Positions 16,002 to 28,415 of a stretch of 64,000 nucleotides of DNA are shown here, piece after piece. The DNA is taken from assembly GCF_019649055.1 (NCBI RefSeq), contig NW_026570261.1, positions 248,001 to 312,000 on the forward strand. The letters are read 5' to 3'. The notes below the pieces were generated by a model. The model was not told the origin of the DNA. It ran no database searches and saw only the letters and a list, made by a program, of their open reading frames with translations. The stretch comes from Paramacrobiotus metropolitanus (lineage: Eukaryota; Tardigrada; Eutardigrada; Parachela; Macrobiotidae). The position numbers were made by a program, and so were the translations under genes. Every line of letters starts with the position of its first letter. The first letter of the stretch is position 1.

Positions 16002-19000
16002 CAGCAGCAGCAGGAATATCTGCAGCAGCGCCTGCAGCGCCGATGGTATGGGCTGGTTGCCATAATAATCAAAATAATAATTTTTTAATGGATTAATATA
16101 CTGATTACTGAGCATAATAATTCTGACTTTGGAAATATTTTATTTTTATTAAATATGGCCTTTGCTAAATTTAAAGGTGCTGTATAGGAAAATATAAAAA
16201 TCGCAGTAGGTGGTACTAATTTCCCGGTATTGCTGTTTATTTTTTTATTACAGAATTGCCGATGTGTGTGGTTAGTACTTACTGTTCTGGTTGTCTGGTT
16301 CAGAGTTGTAATATTAGTAAAACTGTATTTTATGTACAAAAAGTTTCCAAAGGCTCGGACAATAACCTGACGGTTGCTGTGCACATTCAGACAGTGCATT
16401 TTAAATTTTGTTTTAATTGCCATATTACTTTCAGCATCCGGATGTTGCGCTCCCAAATGTGTAGTTACGGTCCGGTTACAAGTCAATATAGACAAATGTG
16501 TTGGCTACACGTATACATGATTTAAAACAATGCAAAAATATTTCGAGACGGGCGAAAACGAAAGGTTTCGTTGAATGTATACAAAGCTGTGCCGGGCCAT
16601 TTCCTTGAACAAAATCTGTACGAAGTATGGGACTTTCTAGGATCTTCGATCCTATAATTTGGTCGCGCGTTGCCGGAGTCATCCATCAGTGTAGTTACCG
16701 GTGCTGTCGTGTTAGCAATATATGCGGCATCTATCCATAACAAAAACCTTTCCGGTAATCGAGACTACTGCACTTTTTGACAGCATTATATCATGACAAT
16801 GTTTAGTACTAGTATCGTACGACATAGTAATTATGGCCGATTTGTGACGACTCTGTAGTATTTTATGCACTGCTACTTATTATACGAGGTACTGATTATC
16901 CAAGTGCCGTTATTATACGAATATATTTTATTTCACGTCGGCTGATGTTTGGCCGCTGCTGAGGTGCAACCGATTTGTTCGTTTTCGCACCGTGGTTGAT
17001 ATACATATGTTTCGAGTGGGTTTCGGAATATTATACATTCATCTACGCGTCGACATTTTTCCGCACTACACCGCTTACTGCCGCCAGTAATTCCGCATAT
17101 CTGTGTAAAATATATTCCGTATATAATTACTGTGTGCATGTAGATATTCTATAATACTAGATTACTGAATAATGCATCGAAACGCAAGCTATAGCGCTCC
17201 CTTACCATCGCTTTAATGTAACCACATTCATGCTTTTTTTCCCCAAATTCGTTAGGCTGCCTACACAGTTACGAGTTTTCGTATATTTGTTTATTTTATG
17301 CATCCTCAGATTCACCGGATATATGTTGTAGTACGAGTACAGTTCATGGGAAAACATGCAAAGCTTTTCGATATTTTTCCAGCGTTACTTTGCTCAATAC
17401 AGGCCGTTGCTTATTACCAAAATTATTATCCATTAATGCGCGGTATCTGTACATCTACGAGTAGTGATTTTTTGTTCACCCAATGCAGATACAATTTATT
17501 CTCTGTTAATTTTATTACAGTTAATTTTAACATAAAAAAGTACAACTACATATTTCTAATTTCGGCCGGTGCCGACAAAAGGTCATAATTAAAACTTTTC
17601 AGCGCAAAGCTTAATGTAAATAAATTCTTCAGCTTTCGCACTGGGGTGGTGGTCTGATTGTGCGGTACATGTAAAAGATCGCGTCCGCCACGAGCGGCTG
17701 GACGCTTCACATTCTTACAAGCACAGTAGCGTCACAGTACGTACTTTTGTGGCTTATGTGGAAGCGAGCGGTTCGGTATACCACCGGTTTTTTAACCAGT
17801 TTGCGCGTTGTGCTTTATTACGGGGAGAAATACATATATTGTACCGATCTAACGTACTACAATAAATTATTATTGTCGTAAATTGTTTCACGATATTCAC
17901 GTTTTATCGAATGACTGTGTGTACTATGGACTAGCATCGTACTACAATATTTAATCTCATGATCGGTACGAGTTTGACCACTGACAATGGGTGCAGTGTA
18001 GCTTATTTATAAGCTGCCACGTTCCATCATACACGTAACAACTGCTTGTGGGAAGTCGTACGTGATTGATCTACTTCCTGCGGCGATGGATGCCGGTACA
18101 ATTGTGTGCGTTGCAAAGTTCCGCCACGAATAAACTGCCGAAAAACGGCAATCATGCATTGAGCGCCATACGGGTTACATGCTTCATAGTTCATACAATA
18201 CAGACGACGGAGAAATCGATCGCCGCTGGCATATATGTCGATCTCGCAGCTAGACAAAAATTATTCCGAAATGTAAAGCGGATAAAAAGAAACCTTGATG
18301 CGTGGTTATGCGTGACACTTGGAGAGATCGTTAAGGTTTTTTCATTAAGTGGAGTGGTGCTGCACGTTCATGGCAATTACATACTGTTGCAGTTAGCCCA
18401 AACCGGTAGTGATTAAAGTTCATCAAAATTTTCTATTCTAGTAAGTATAATATATTACTGTAATTCTGGAACACGATACCTAATTATGTAATACTGTCAA
18501 TTTTTTTTAAAAATATTTTATAACATGCGCTGTAAGGAATTTAAATTTTGTTGGCGGTATTTTTGTCATCAATCAACAGTAATTTATACAATTATGTATT
18601 TATTCGTAATATTTTAAAATTCTTTATTTTGAATATTTTTCTATTACAGTACAATCAAACGAGTGAATTTTGTACCAGCGATTTTCAAGTTATTGATAAT
18701 GTTACGAATGGTATCAAATAATTGCAAATATTCGTTCGAATAATAAAGAAAAACCAAGAAGAATACTCGTATTAAGAAATAAATATAATAAAAAAAATTG
18801 TTATTTTCAAGTTTTTCGCTAGTGGAAATCAATAAAATCTACGCCCATATTGTTAAATAATCGCTGCCTTATTTAGGCCTGACAATTCCCGTTAGCGGGT
18901 TGGGCACGGTTTCCCGGAACCCCGTTTCCCGCAGTAGGCGTTGCATAACGGCGGCCTAATCCGGTCCTTTATTACCCTGTAATAAGGTGCCTGTCATTCC

Positions 19001-19853
19001 CACCGTGTCTGTTACACGGTGATTAATCAGCCTCCGTCGGCGATGGTACATTCACTAACCCGCGGATACACCGTGCAACCGGTAGTACTGTGGATGACTA
19101 TACAACAGCATCCTTTGCGGAAACCGCGAAGAAGACGGCAGCAGTATGATTACAACGCCGGTACGTACAGTACACGCTGTGTATATGCCGGCAGCTGATT
19201 ACGAAAATGCGCACGTGGCGCTGCAAGATAACCTGTCTATCCACACGGGCCACGGCCGATATTGACATACACACACACGCAAATATGCGACGGCCGACGC
19301 ACACACATATATACACACATAGCGTTGCGGATTTATCGGCGTTTTACTGCATCGTGTACTGCAGTATTCCGTAGTTGGACCCACAAATTTTTATTATTGG
19401 TAAACTTCTTCTTCATCGTCCCCGGTTCGGGTGTTTAGCACTCGCGGTGTGTGTCTCTCGCGGTTTGTTCAGCGAGAGCTACCGTGGTATGTGCTAAATA
19501 ACAGGAAGAACGGCAACAGGGACCGCTGTGATCCAGAGCTGTTTATCAGATAATTATTATACAAAGCGCCCACTCATTGCTTTCAACCATGTTCTAGTCA
19601 GCCCACAACCAGGGGCCACAGATCTTGTTATTCCCGGGGAACGGTGTGTGTATTATTATGTCTAGTGGTTCCCACCTCCGCACATGGATGACCGGACCTT
19701 CGCCAAGCCCCTCCCCCATCCGTCCAGCCCCCGTCCGCGTGGGCCCCTATCAACAAGCAGCAGCAGTCGCTATCCGGACTTCCCCGCCAGCCCCCGCACT
19801 TCATTAACCCCCTCCCGTCCTTCTCCCCTCGTCCCCCCGACCCGGAGGTCGCC
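16002..19853. other. Intergenic region, no gene recognised
   Basis: The region is AT-rich with many short frames and no domain. It includes one copy of a dispersed repeat (16380..16625). A stretch at 18870..19080 is more GC-rich with small inverted motifs but no gene. CA-type runs occur at 19260..19320. Confidence 0.5.
16380..16625 (+). repeat. Dispersed repeat, copy 1
   Basis: It shares CCGGATGTTGCGC and a following block ending GGGCCATTTCC with 22530..22725, with many substitutions between. Related segments also occur at 39840..40115. This is an old interspersed repeat family of unknown class. Confidence 0.5.
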
Positions 19854-20474
19854 ATGCCCCCCTATCAGCCCGTGACGATCATGGGCCCCATCGGCTATTA
19901 CCATTCGCGTTTCTATGGCCTCCCGACCTTCCCTCCGGACCGCTACATCAACAGCATGGAGCCGGCGCCCCCGATTCTTCCCCTGTGGAATCTCTACCCG
20001 GTCCCGGCCAGCCCCGAGTCGCCCGCGCCGCGCAACCATACCAGCGTCATCTGCCACACGGACAAGACCAAACTCTCGCCCAGTATTATCCAGAAAGCCC
20101 CGTCCTTTCCGACGTCCCCGGGACCCTCCCGGGGACCGGAAGTCAACGGCCCCGGACACCGGCGTCGGCGTGCCCTGAAGCGGAAACACAGCGACGCCGG
20201 GTCCTCGTGGTCCAATTCCCATACGGATGAATCCGGTGGCCGCTCGACGTCGCACGCCGTGTACGCCAAATTCAACCGGGAACGCCGGAAGAAATACATC
20301 GGCGATATGGAGTTGTATCGAATAAGTATGCGCAAAGCCATCGCCGAGTCGCGGGTGCGCATGGACCGGATGCAGGGCGAGAAGCGGGTGCTGGACGCGG
20401 AGATTGGACAGCTGCGGGAGAAACTCGCCGGCAATGACCAGCTCATGGCCGTCTTGAAAAATCTCACTCGGTAA
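19854..20474 (+). CDS. Proline-rich protein with basic region and C-terminal coiled coil (bZIP-like)
   Basis: This 206-residue frame begins at ATG 19854; the frame is open upstream to 19688 without another ATG, so a 5' exon could join. The N-terminal half is proline-rich (PPYQPV, EPAPPILPLW, PASPESPAP). A basic cluster follows (HRRRRALKRKHSD). The C-terminal 70 residues are a basic segment (KFNRERRKKYIGD) running into a long charged helix with leucine spacing (RVLDAEIGQLREKL), as in bZIP or related DNA-binding coiled-coil proteins. The classic bZIP NxxAAxxCR signature is not present, so the family is uncertain. The gene is a GC-rich island in AT-rich surroundings. AATTAAATTTTATTTTTTT follows the stop. 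Confidence 0.65.
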   Translation: MPPYQPVTIMGPIGYYHSRFYGLPTFPPDRYINSMEPAPPILPLWNLYPVPASPESPAPRNHTSVICHTDKTKLSPSIIQKAPSFPTSPGPSRGPEVNGPGHRRRRALKRKHSDAGSSWSNSHTDESGGRSTSHAVYAKFNRERRKKYIGDMELYRISMRKAIAESRVRMDRMQGEKRVLDAEIGQLREKLAGNDQLMAVLKNLTR

Positions 20475-23142
20475 AAAAAATGCGGACTGGTTTTTTTATA
20501 TATGTACATAATTAAATTTTATTTTTTTGGCATTGATGTATATATTTCCATGACCGGAGCAGTATCATAGAAAATTAATTATGAAGATGTTCCAACAACT
20601 GGAGTGGCATTTTTACTGGCATCACCGGATCGATTCGGTATTGATTTTGCAAGGCATGCCGTGCACGCATCGTAATTACGGTATCGAGCTTTTTGCCTGT
20701 ATAGCTCCGATTAATTCCATCAGCAGACGGAGGCGTGCATGCTTCAACGATTTTTGCCGGGATAATTTCGTTGTTTTGATGTTTGGATATTTGTTTTTAT
20801 TTTTTTTCTGTTCAGTGTATATATTTTTTTATAAAAGAGCACAAGTGAAAACACGCACAGATTTTCTATAAAATTGACCAGTTACCAACGCTGCAATGAT
20901 TGGAAATTAAAGGAAATCTGAAGTCCCATCGGGTATAATTTCGTGGTTATGTATATGTCGAGGGAACTACCGATTACTGTAACTGAAATAACGTATAATT
21001 TCTCACTGTGACGTAGAAATACAATTACATTAATATTTGGCTAAGAGCTACCGGGAAAATTGGCAAAACCAAAATACACCGCTGCGATAGAGCGGCACTC
21101 AACCAGCGCCGTGCTTTATTGGGACAATTAATAGAGTGCAGTAGGACCGCAATAAATTATTATGATCGATCGGATAGTAAATTACCTACGTAGACATGGA
21201 AAAAATTCAACACGCGATTAATGCAGGCTAATGGAAATTTCAGCAACAAAATTATCACATACGGCGGAGCGTATTTTGCCGGTATAATAACATTCTAATT
21301 CGCAGATACATGGCTCTGATTTCTTCTTAATGCAGAAACCAAAGGTAAGCTTAAATTCTATGCATATAATAATAATTCTGGTTAGCCGTTCTTTGATACG
21401 TTAGTTTTTGTTAGTAAATTTCATTTTATGAGTATATTTTTTATATTTTATTCCATACTCTGCTGCGTCATTAAACTCTCCCAAATAAAATATGCTTCAC
21501 CCTAAAGTCTCGTCATGACTTTTGAACGTTTGTATAACGAAAATACTCTGGACGTTTTGCAGTTAATTTTTAAATTATTTCTGTTGGTCAGTAGTTAAAG
21601 TGATACTTGAAATTATGTGCGTATTTGAGGTTTCAGTAGGCGTGTTTTATAAGTATTTTTAATATGGTTGCATTTGATTGGCCACGTTTAAAAATGATGT
21701 ATTTACGAAGTATACATGTACAGTTGCATGTAAAATAAATCATATTATCTTTATCGAGTTAAATGACCATACTTTCTGTATAATTTGTGTGAAAACGCAC
21801 TTTTTGCCACCAGACATTTTAATTTAAGAACTTTACATGCCGACAGACATGCTAGCACCTGGATCAAGAGAATGTTCAAAACATTTCCCAGAAACCTAAT
21901 ATAGTAATGCTGCCTAGAGAAATCTGGGGCTGAAAATTCCGAGTATCTGGAAAATATACATTACATAGATTTGTTAATGCATGGTTGACTAACATTTCCT
22001 TCAGCGCAATTAACTGCATGTCTAATACGCAGCCGAAATGTTGGCAAACGGTATTACGATACGCAAGTGTACGACCGCGTGAATTAAGCGAATATTGCCA
22101 AATTTTGAATCAAAAATGCCGGGATACTGTATTTTGTACTCGTATACGTATCTGTTGCACAATATAACACGTAGACTCGTATACATAGTGTTTTGCGTAC
22201 GCATATGAATCACTCCCAGTTCGATAAAAAATTTGCGGAAATATTTAGCTTTACTTTAAATACATATTTGACCAAACGGAACATTCTTGTTCCTTGCCAA
22301 TCTTACGGAACACACTGGCATTTTATTGTGTTAATTCTGGCATTTTTTCCAATTTTAAAATAAATTTTAAAATTTTGAAATTCATTTTAAAATTTGAAAA
22401 ACACCATGGAAACCTGGACGTTGAGTGTTAAAACTTTCTTTATACGTATGTGCCTTTTTCTGCAAAATTTGAAAGAGATCGGTTCACAATGAGGCTTTTG
22501 GTACACCTTCTTGCATCTAACCTTTTCGGAATCATATTTCACTTCATAATTTCCCAACCGGATGTTGCGCGCACAACGATTTTCGCACCAACGTGTACTA
22601 ATCATTTGGCTAGAGAATGCAACAAAACGATGCATAAAAGTGTTTGGGTGTGCGCGAAAGTGGAGGTTTTCGTATATGGACTCAAACTGGCACAAAAATG
22701 TAGCGGGCCATTTCCCCTAATATGGAGAAATACAAGTCCGACACTACCTGCAAAATTCGTAGATATAGTTTTTATTCGGCAACAGCCCGTACTCAATGAC
22801 AAAAAGCCTGCGCAGATTTAAACTAATTAAAATGATTGAATTTTAAAAATGATTGAATTATTCGTAGATATTGATCTGTATCAAATGTCATTGGGAATTT
22901 GCAAAGATTATTAATTTAGAATGCAGTGTTTTACTTCTCCGTCTTTTTAAGACGATTACCCGTTGGTTTCATTTTCATCCAAGTTGTAATCAGCATTTTC
23001 TCCTAGAAGCATGTGCCCAAAAGGTTTTACGCACCTAACGTAAGTGGTTGGGGAATTTTTGTGCGTACCGGCTCAGCGTTTTCACGCAAAACACTAATTG
23101 ATCCTTTTATTGCGGTGGTTAAACTATGGCGTTTAGAGCTGA
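20475..23142. other. Intergenic region, no gene recognised
   Basis: The region is AT-rich, with frames under 100 codons without motifs or convincing splice sites. It contains the second copy of the dispersed repeat (22380..22800). Confidence 0.5.
22380..22800 (+). repeat. Dispersed repeat, copy 2
   Basis: The phrase GAAAGAGATCGGT..(A/G).AATGAG.CTTTTGGTACA at about 22470 recurs near 40012. The distal part (22530..22725) matches 16380..16625. Its open frame of 123 codons looks accidental. Confidence 0.5.
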
Positions 23143-23214
23143 GGGCGTATGGTGTAGCGGCTAGCACGTCGGACTCTGAATCCGTCGACCCGAGTTCGAT
23201 TCTCGGTATGCCCT
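23143..23214 (+). tRNA. tRNA-Gln (CTG)
   Basis: A full cloverleaf is visible. Acceptor GGGCGTA pairs with TATGCCC (one G-U), the D arm is TGGTGTAGCGGCTAGCAC, anticodon loop CTCTGAA has anticodon CTG, and the T arm is CCGAGTTCGATTCTCGG. A T run immediately after (from 23216) is a Pol III terminator. Confidence 0.93.
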
Positions 23215-25125
23215 CTTTTTTTGCTTTTTTATGTGCCAAAACCTTTCCAGATAAATGTTTTTTGTAAAGGATCAGTTATAAACCTGTTTTGTGCAAGATT
23301 CATTAAGAAATTAATTGGATACCGCCCGTTCTTCCGCATCCACAGCTGTACGCGTGTATTGCGCATACCCGTTCTGTGCATGGTATGTAGGTACAGTCAC
23401 TACAGTGATACGGTACGTACTATCCGTCTATGTACTATCTTTACGTACTATCCGTACATACTGGAGATGCGAATGCAGTTTAAACGTTGCATTGACTTCA
23501 TAATTATTCAAATACATGCTATCAAGCTTAGATATTGCGCACTGCACGTCTGCACTCTGCACACTGTCTATCACAAAAATGCTCAATTCAGTGTTTTTCC
23601 ATGTTTAAGCGCCAGGTACATATTTACTATTGGTAGATTAAAAACATTTGAAAAATCGAAGTCATCTATAAATCATAGAAATCTTCATTTATTAGGCCAC
23701 AAAGCCATCAGTACAGATACTTAAGGCAAAAAGACAAAAGCAAAAAAAGTACAGCAAACAGGTAAATATTGCAGAAAGGTGCATTCGCGAAATGCGACTT
23801 ATTAAAATGATTCGAATTCAAATCTGGCATCGTAAAGCAGCGCCATATTCTGCCATTTAAACACGCTCCAGCCGGGAGACGGCAGCAGTACAGGGAACTG
23901 GGAAACCGATCGAGTAAAGTGGTTTTCCCTCCTACATAAAAAAATTTAGGTTGGCGGAAGCACCATTTGTCTTATTTATTACACGTTACAGTACCTCTAA
24001 ATCGCTGTGCAGTTGTTTCTGTTTACAGAGGTCGTGACAGTGGCACATGTTAGATGATCCAGCCGATTTTCCTAATAAAAGCATATGTCACGCATATCAT
24101 ATTAATTTATGTTAATATCTAGTTTATTATATTAAAATTTTTTTAAAAAATATAATTATAAAAAAAATCTGTTAAATTTATTACAAGCATTAAGAAAGGT
24201 AAAAAAAGATACCAGGAATGAAACTCACCGAAGAGTGCCTACACTGGGACAATGTACAAAATGTACCGCGTGCATGAAGCATGAAGTATGTTTTCGCTTC
24301 GTCATAATACTGCAGAATCGCCTAAATTACAAATAAAAATAAATACGGTTTCCTGCTGTGCCTGGCTATGCAGAACAAAGGTGACCTTTAGCTGGCTTAT
24401 CTAACAATTGCCGCGTTGTTCCGTATACATATTATTATATATAATTGCTGTTAATAATTGTGGTCATACTGATTCCATAAAACTATATCAAGGACACCGA
24501 GAGCAAGGTTAATACATCCGTGCACTGCGATACGTGAGCCAGCAACGGTATGGCAACTGGATGCGAATGCACGGCAGACGGCATCTCCAACTTGTGATAT
24601 TTAAGTAATTGATCCTGCATTCCTGCTTCCTGAGCCGACCAGCTGATATAACGATCCGCGGTATTGTGATTAAAACGTTCCCAACCAGTCTCCATGGGAA
24701 GTGTTCCAACATCATTTCCGGATTACTCATAATCTAATAAGGAACGGAAAGGTCACCGCATGACCGAGCCTTCGACAACAACTCGAAGCATCACATGCGC
24801 TACGTATTGTGATTCAAACATGTAGACACTGGCTTTGGTTAAGGAAATGGCTTGCTTTGGTTAGTTCGGTTGTTAACTTGCCTGGAACAGACCAACTTGC
24901 ACAAACGAAAGTACTGTACTGTTACCCTGCACTTGCCGAAGTTTCGTACAGTGTGCGCAGTTAGGTGCTGTATGCCGTCTATGTGAAATTGTGAATCGTG
25001 ATAGCGATTGTACAACGTACGCCTCGCTGCACCACTGAAACTTTCGGCAAGTGCAGGGTAACAGTACAGTAACGAAACCTTCCACAAGAAATAATATATT
25101 TGTCAACAGCCTGCATCTGTCTTGG
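23215..25125. other. Intergenic region, no gene recognised
   Basis: The region is AT-rich with short frames only. The only structured sequence is the inverted repeat near 24.9-25.1 kb. Confidence 0.5.
24906..25074. repeat. Inverted repeat upstream of a secreted-peptide gene
   Basis: The arms at 24906..24945 and 25036..25074 (core ACTGTTACCCTGCACTTGCCG and its complement) are nearly perfect over about 36 bases, separated by 90 bases. It may be a small foldback element or a hairpin within the promoter of the next gene. Confidence 0.7.
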
Positions 25126-25133
25126 TATATAAG
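25126..25133 (+). promoter_or_regulatory. TATA box of the secreted-peptide gene
   Basis: TATATAAG lies 107 bases before the ATG at 25240, a plausible distance for a core promoter with a leader of about 80 bases. Confidence 0.5.
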
Positions 25134-25239
25134 CGGACGCGTGGCCCAACTGCGGCAATATGCTACAGAGTCAAACGTCATTTGCTAGCTCTCTTCCGCA
25201 CTTAGCAGTTCCGCTGCCTAAACCTCTACCGACGACAAA

Positions 25240-25594
25240 ATGCAGGCTACCTATCTCATTGTCTTGGCCTTGTTCTTCTTCGTCGTGTGCGTCTCCGCCG
25301 CTTATGATCTGGTTCGGGACCCCTGTTTCAAAGCTCCCTGCACTGATAAAGTCCAGTGCCCTAATATTAACTCGTGCGGTGGCTCCCAGGGTGCTTCCGT
25401 GTCCCTCTTCCCTGGCAGTGAATCCTGATCGTGTCGTCGAAATCTCCGACAGGATGCACCTGGCTCCGGCGTCCATGGGGGTTGCTTCGGGATGCCCACG
25501 GGTCCGTTGTCGAGCCGGCAGTTTCAACGCGATGAAGCGCGTCACTCTCGATCAGAACTATGCACCCATAGAGATGTACAGAATGCATCGCATC

Positions 25595-25660
<66 letters not shown>

Positions 25661-25672
25661 GGCCGGAAGTAA
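25240..25672 (+). CDS. Small secreted cysteine-containing protein, two exons
   Basis: Exon 1 (25240..25378) starts with a clear signal peptide (QATYLIVLALFFFVVCVSA, cleavage before AYDLV), then CFKAPCTDKVQCPNINSC. A 40-nt intron (25379..25418, GTGGCT ... CCTGGCAG) keeps the frame: exon 2 continues VNPDRVVEISDRM ... GCPRVRCRAG. Total length is 130 codons plus stop. The last residues are a run of alternating Tyr-Ile translated from a TA microsatellite, ending LGRK, so the original C-terminus was probably lost or replaced. No family is recognised. It would be an extracellular protein with disulphides. If the intron is not spliced, the protein stops at 25428. Confidence 0.6.
25598..25656. repeat. 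TA dinucleotide microsatellite
   Basis: About 29 uninterrupted TA units lie exactly at the junction between the secreted-peptide gene and the orphan TENT4 exon. Confidence 0.95.
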
Positions 25673-26080
25673 AAAGCGCTGCGAGGTCTTCCCGCCGTTT
25701 TCTCCAGTATCCAGCCGCTCATGGGTGCAGCGAAACTTCCTCGGCGCATCGCGTAGTAGGCACCGCAGGTCCTGCTGAATGACAAACGTTCCATCGGATA
25801 CCAAAAGGGAATCCGCTTTGTAGTCCAGCTCCTGGCCGAAGAGCTGGAGAAATCCCAGTAAATAACTCGCCCAGCTGTCGGTTCGCTGAAGGAAACTAAT
25901 GACCATTAGTGATACGATGTACGAGTTGCAGCTGCCGATGTTGTTATTGGTTAGGTAACGACGTCGGATGAGCTCTTTGAGAACGACGAGGAGGCGAGCG
26001 AAATGAGGATAGGCACGGACAACGGACTGGATCCATTTTCTGTTGTGGAGTCCCCGGTGCAGAATGTACTGTACTGCACC
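25660..26080 (-). pseudogene. Orphan second exon of a TENT4-like poly(A) polymerase
   Basis: From an acceptor (TTGTTCTAG) at 26081 the minus strand reads HRGLHNRKWIQSVVRAYP ... VVLKELIRRR ... LMVISFLQRTD ... FLQLFGQELDYK ... HERLDTGENGGKTS. It aligns along its length with exon 2 of the complete gene at 28416..28997 without a stop. It lacks a recognisable first exon, which holds the catalytic GS and the three aspartates, and ends at the TA microsatellite instead of completing the domain. This is a 5'- and 3'-incomplete duplicate, most likely a pseudogene. Confidence 0.75.
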
Positions 26081-27356
26081 CTAGAACAAGGAGCCAGCAG
26101 CTCGTCAGCAATATAATGTAGCCCGTTACTTTTCGTAAGCAGCGTTTCTTTTGGATGTTACCTGTGGGTAACGGAAATGTCACTTCTGTGTTGGGCACTT
26201 TGCTTTTTTACTCGAGGCGAGATAAAGGTTTTGATTTTTTAATATTCCCTGTAGTGATGGTAGCTCACTTCCTGATGCTCGAGTACCTAAGGCTCAGTAA
26301 AGGAGACAGAGTCAGTTTTACAATTCTGCGATTAGGTGGTTAAAATTTCACAAAACAGCCGCAATTTTCTATTGTCCGGCTTGTTGTTTCAGCGTTTATT
26401 AACGTACTCCGCAATTTATTAATCAGATATAGAGATATAGAGATATAGAATCAACTGATGCCATGCTGAAGAAACCGAAGGAGCCGGTAGGACGGTAAGA
26501 CCAATAAGCTGATAAGGTTCGCACTGCTATCGTTTATTTACTCATGAGTACGAAAAGGTTGCTAAAAACATGCTGAGTGCGCTTCATGCATGCAGAGAGA
26601 TGCAGGCGCACAGGTACAAGTTCTGTAATCAAATGTGCAGTACAATACCATAGGAAATAGCCCAGGATCACGGATTGGATTAGGCAAATAGAGACGGTTA
26701 TATTTATATATGACTTAGATCATACATTTGTATTTGTTCATACATACGCTCACTTGACTTTGGGGCGAGTTATGAATATATACAAGTAAATTATCGGTAC
26801 AACAATAGTTTTGAAAAATCTGATGACCATTTTATGCTTTTTTGTGGTTAATAATTATTAAGTGCTTTGAATGATTTGGTAACTGGTTAAATGGTTTTGT
26901 CTGAGATCACCATTCTTGTACGAGGTTTGCCTGCGAACGGTAAAACTACTTCGGTTCGGCATTAAAGTTAAAAAAAAGTATAATACAGCCAAAGGACACT
27001 GCTTTTTAATAAGATGGGATGGGAAAACACCAAAAATATTGGCTTCGTTTTCGTGTCTTTAAAACTTGCATGCACAACGAGCAGTAGCAATTTCCATTTG
27101 TAGGAAGCAAAGGCCTGCCGCTTGTTAGGCAAACTGAGCATTGGCATAACAGCGTCATATGATGACGAACATAACTTTAAGTAAACACTGGTAGGTAAAA
27201 CATGCGAGCCGTGAAGCTATCGTACAGAATGCATAAAACACATTATACATGAATAATTATAAATTTATAATATACGTGAGTTATTTACAGTATACGTGAA
27301 TTATTTATCTATACAGTGCACACATCGCCAACCGAAAATAAACGCTGCGACCTCCT
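26081..27356. other. Intergenic region, no gene recognised
   Basis: There are only short frames. I searched the minus strand for a first exon of the TENT4 copy and did not find one. Confidence 0.5.
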
Positions 27357-27587
27357 TCATCTGGCTTTCAATAATGACCGCATAAGGGAGCCGCTCATCT
27401 CGATGGTAGCATTGACCTTTTCAACTGAAGCATTGAATGATGCGGTAAAATCATCGGCATTGGTGCGATTACTCCAGCAGATGGACGTTTGTGGCTGTCC
27501 CACAACACACACAATCTCGATGCAGATCAACAGCAGCCATGCCGTGCTCAGGAAACCACAGGTGACAACAACATACTGCCACAACAT
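27357..27587 (-). CDS. Possible small secreted or membrane-anchored protein
   Basis: This 76-codon frame from ATG 27587 begins with a strong hydrophobic segment (VVVTCGFLSTAWLLLICIEIVCVVG), then a short region with Cys and N-glycosylation sites (NRT, NAS, NAT). The size and layout resemble the first exon of the secreted gene at 31366..32335, so it may be one exon of a relative, but no second exon is clear. Coding is uncertain. Confidence 0.35.
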   Translation of the reverse strand: MLWQYVVVTCGFLSTAWLLLICIEIVCVVGQPQTSICWSNRTNADDFTASFNASVEKVNATIEMSGSLMRSLLKAR

Positions 27588-28415
27588 AGCTTTTCTCGAT
27601 GAGAATGCTGAACCGTTTAAATTCGGTAACTGCTAACTCTCGTAACAATTAGCCCGTGCTGGTATAAACTAATTAAAACTATTCCGAATAAAGTGCAAAA
27701 TGTAGTACGAATGCTGCAGATTTGCCGGAGATTGGTTTGTAAAATTAATGGAAGCATGTAAAGAAACTTGGACCGTTAATCCGCATAACTGCAAGTTACG
27801 GTGCCGGCTTTTGAGCTTTTATCGCCGCACAAAGCAGTACAGTCAGGATACCGACAAATTGCACTACAGGTGTGATCATAAATAAATTCAGTAAATGTGT
27901 TTACTGCGAATATCACAAAGCCTGACACTGCTTGAAAGTGGTAAATCGTAACAGTACATTATTGAATTATGGCGCGCTACTCGGCTGCGCTTTCATACTT
28001 TACAGCAGGAAATCTGGTTTTTGATACCTTATGAAAATATGCTGCCAGGCAGAATTTAATACAGATACCGTTTTTTACCGGCACTGTCAATATACGGCAC
28101 TAAATTATCGTCGCGTTCTCGAAGTGCGTGAAATCATATTATTACTCTTCCCGGCATTATGGAATGATCTGGCAGAGACAACACTTTTTATTAGTAACGC
28201 GCAAGTGCTGACACGAACAATGCTTATTAAAGACACTAGCGAACATTCTGGCAAATCAAAGAAAATTATATATAGTCGATAGCGAATAACGAACGGACGC
28301 AATCAAGGAAAGTATAAAAAGCGTGGTTTCAAAGCAACAATTACTCAAAGAATTGGCGACAGCGTATCTTAATTAAGAACAGCACAAAAAAGGCAGCCGA
28401 AGCTAGATGCTTATG
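27588..28415. other. Intergenic region, no gene recognised
   Basis: Nothing beyond short frames is visible. This is the 3' side of the TENT4-like gene. Confidence 0.45.

Noticed and set aside
22450-22821. A 123-codon plus-strand frame
   Set aside because: It coincides with a dispersed repeat whose other copies are not open in the same frame.
25598-25656. Protein-coding Tyr-Ile repeat
   Set aside because: It is a TA microsatellite that reads as Tyr-Ile in any frame; it is noted only as the end of the peptide frame.
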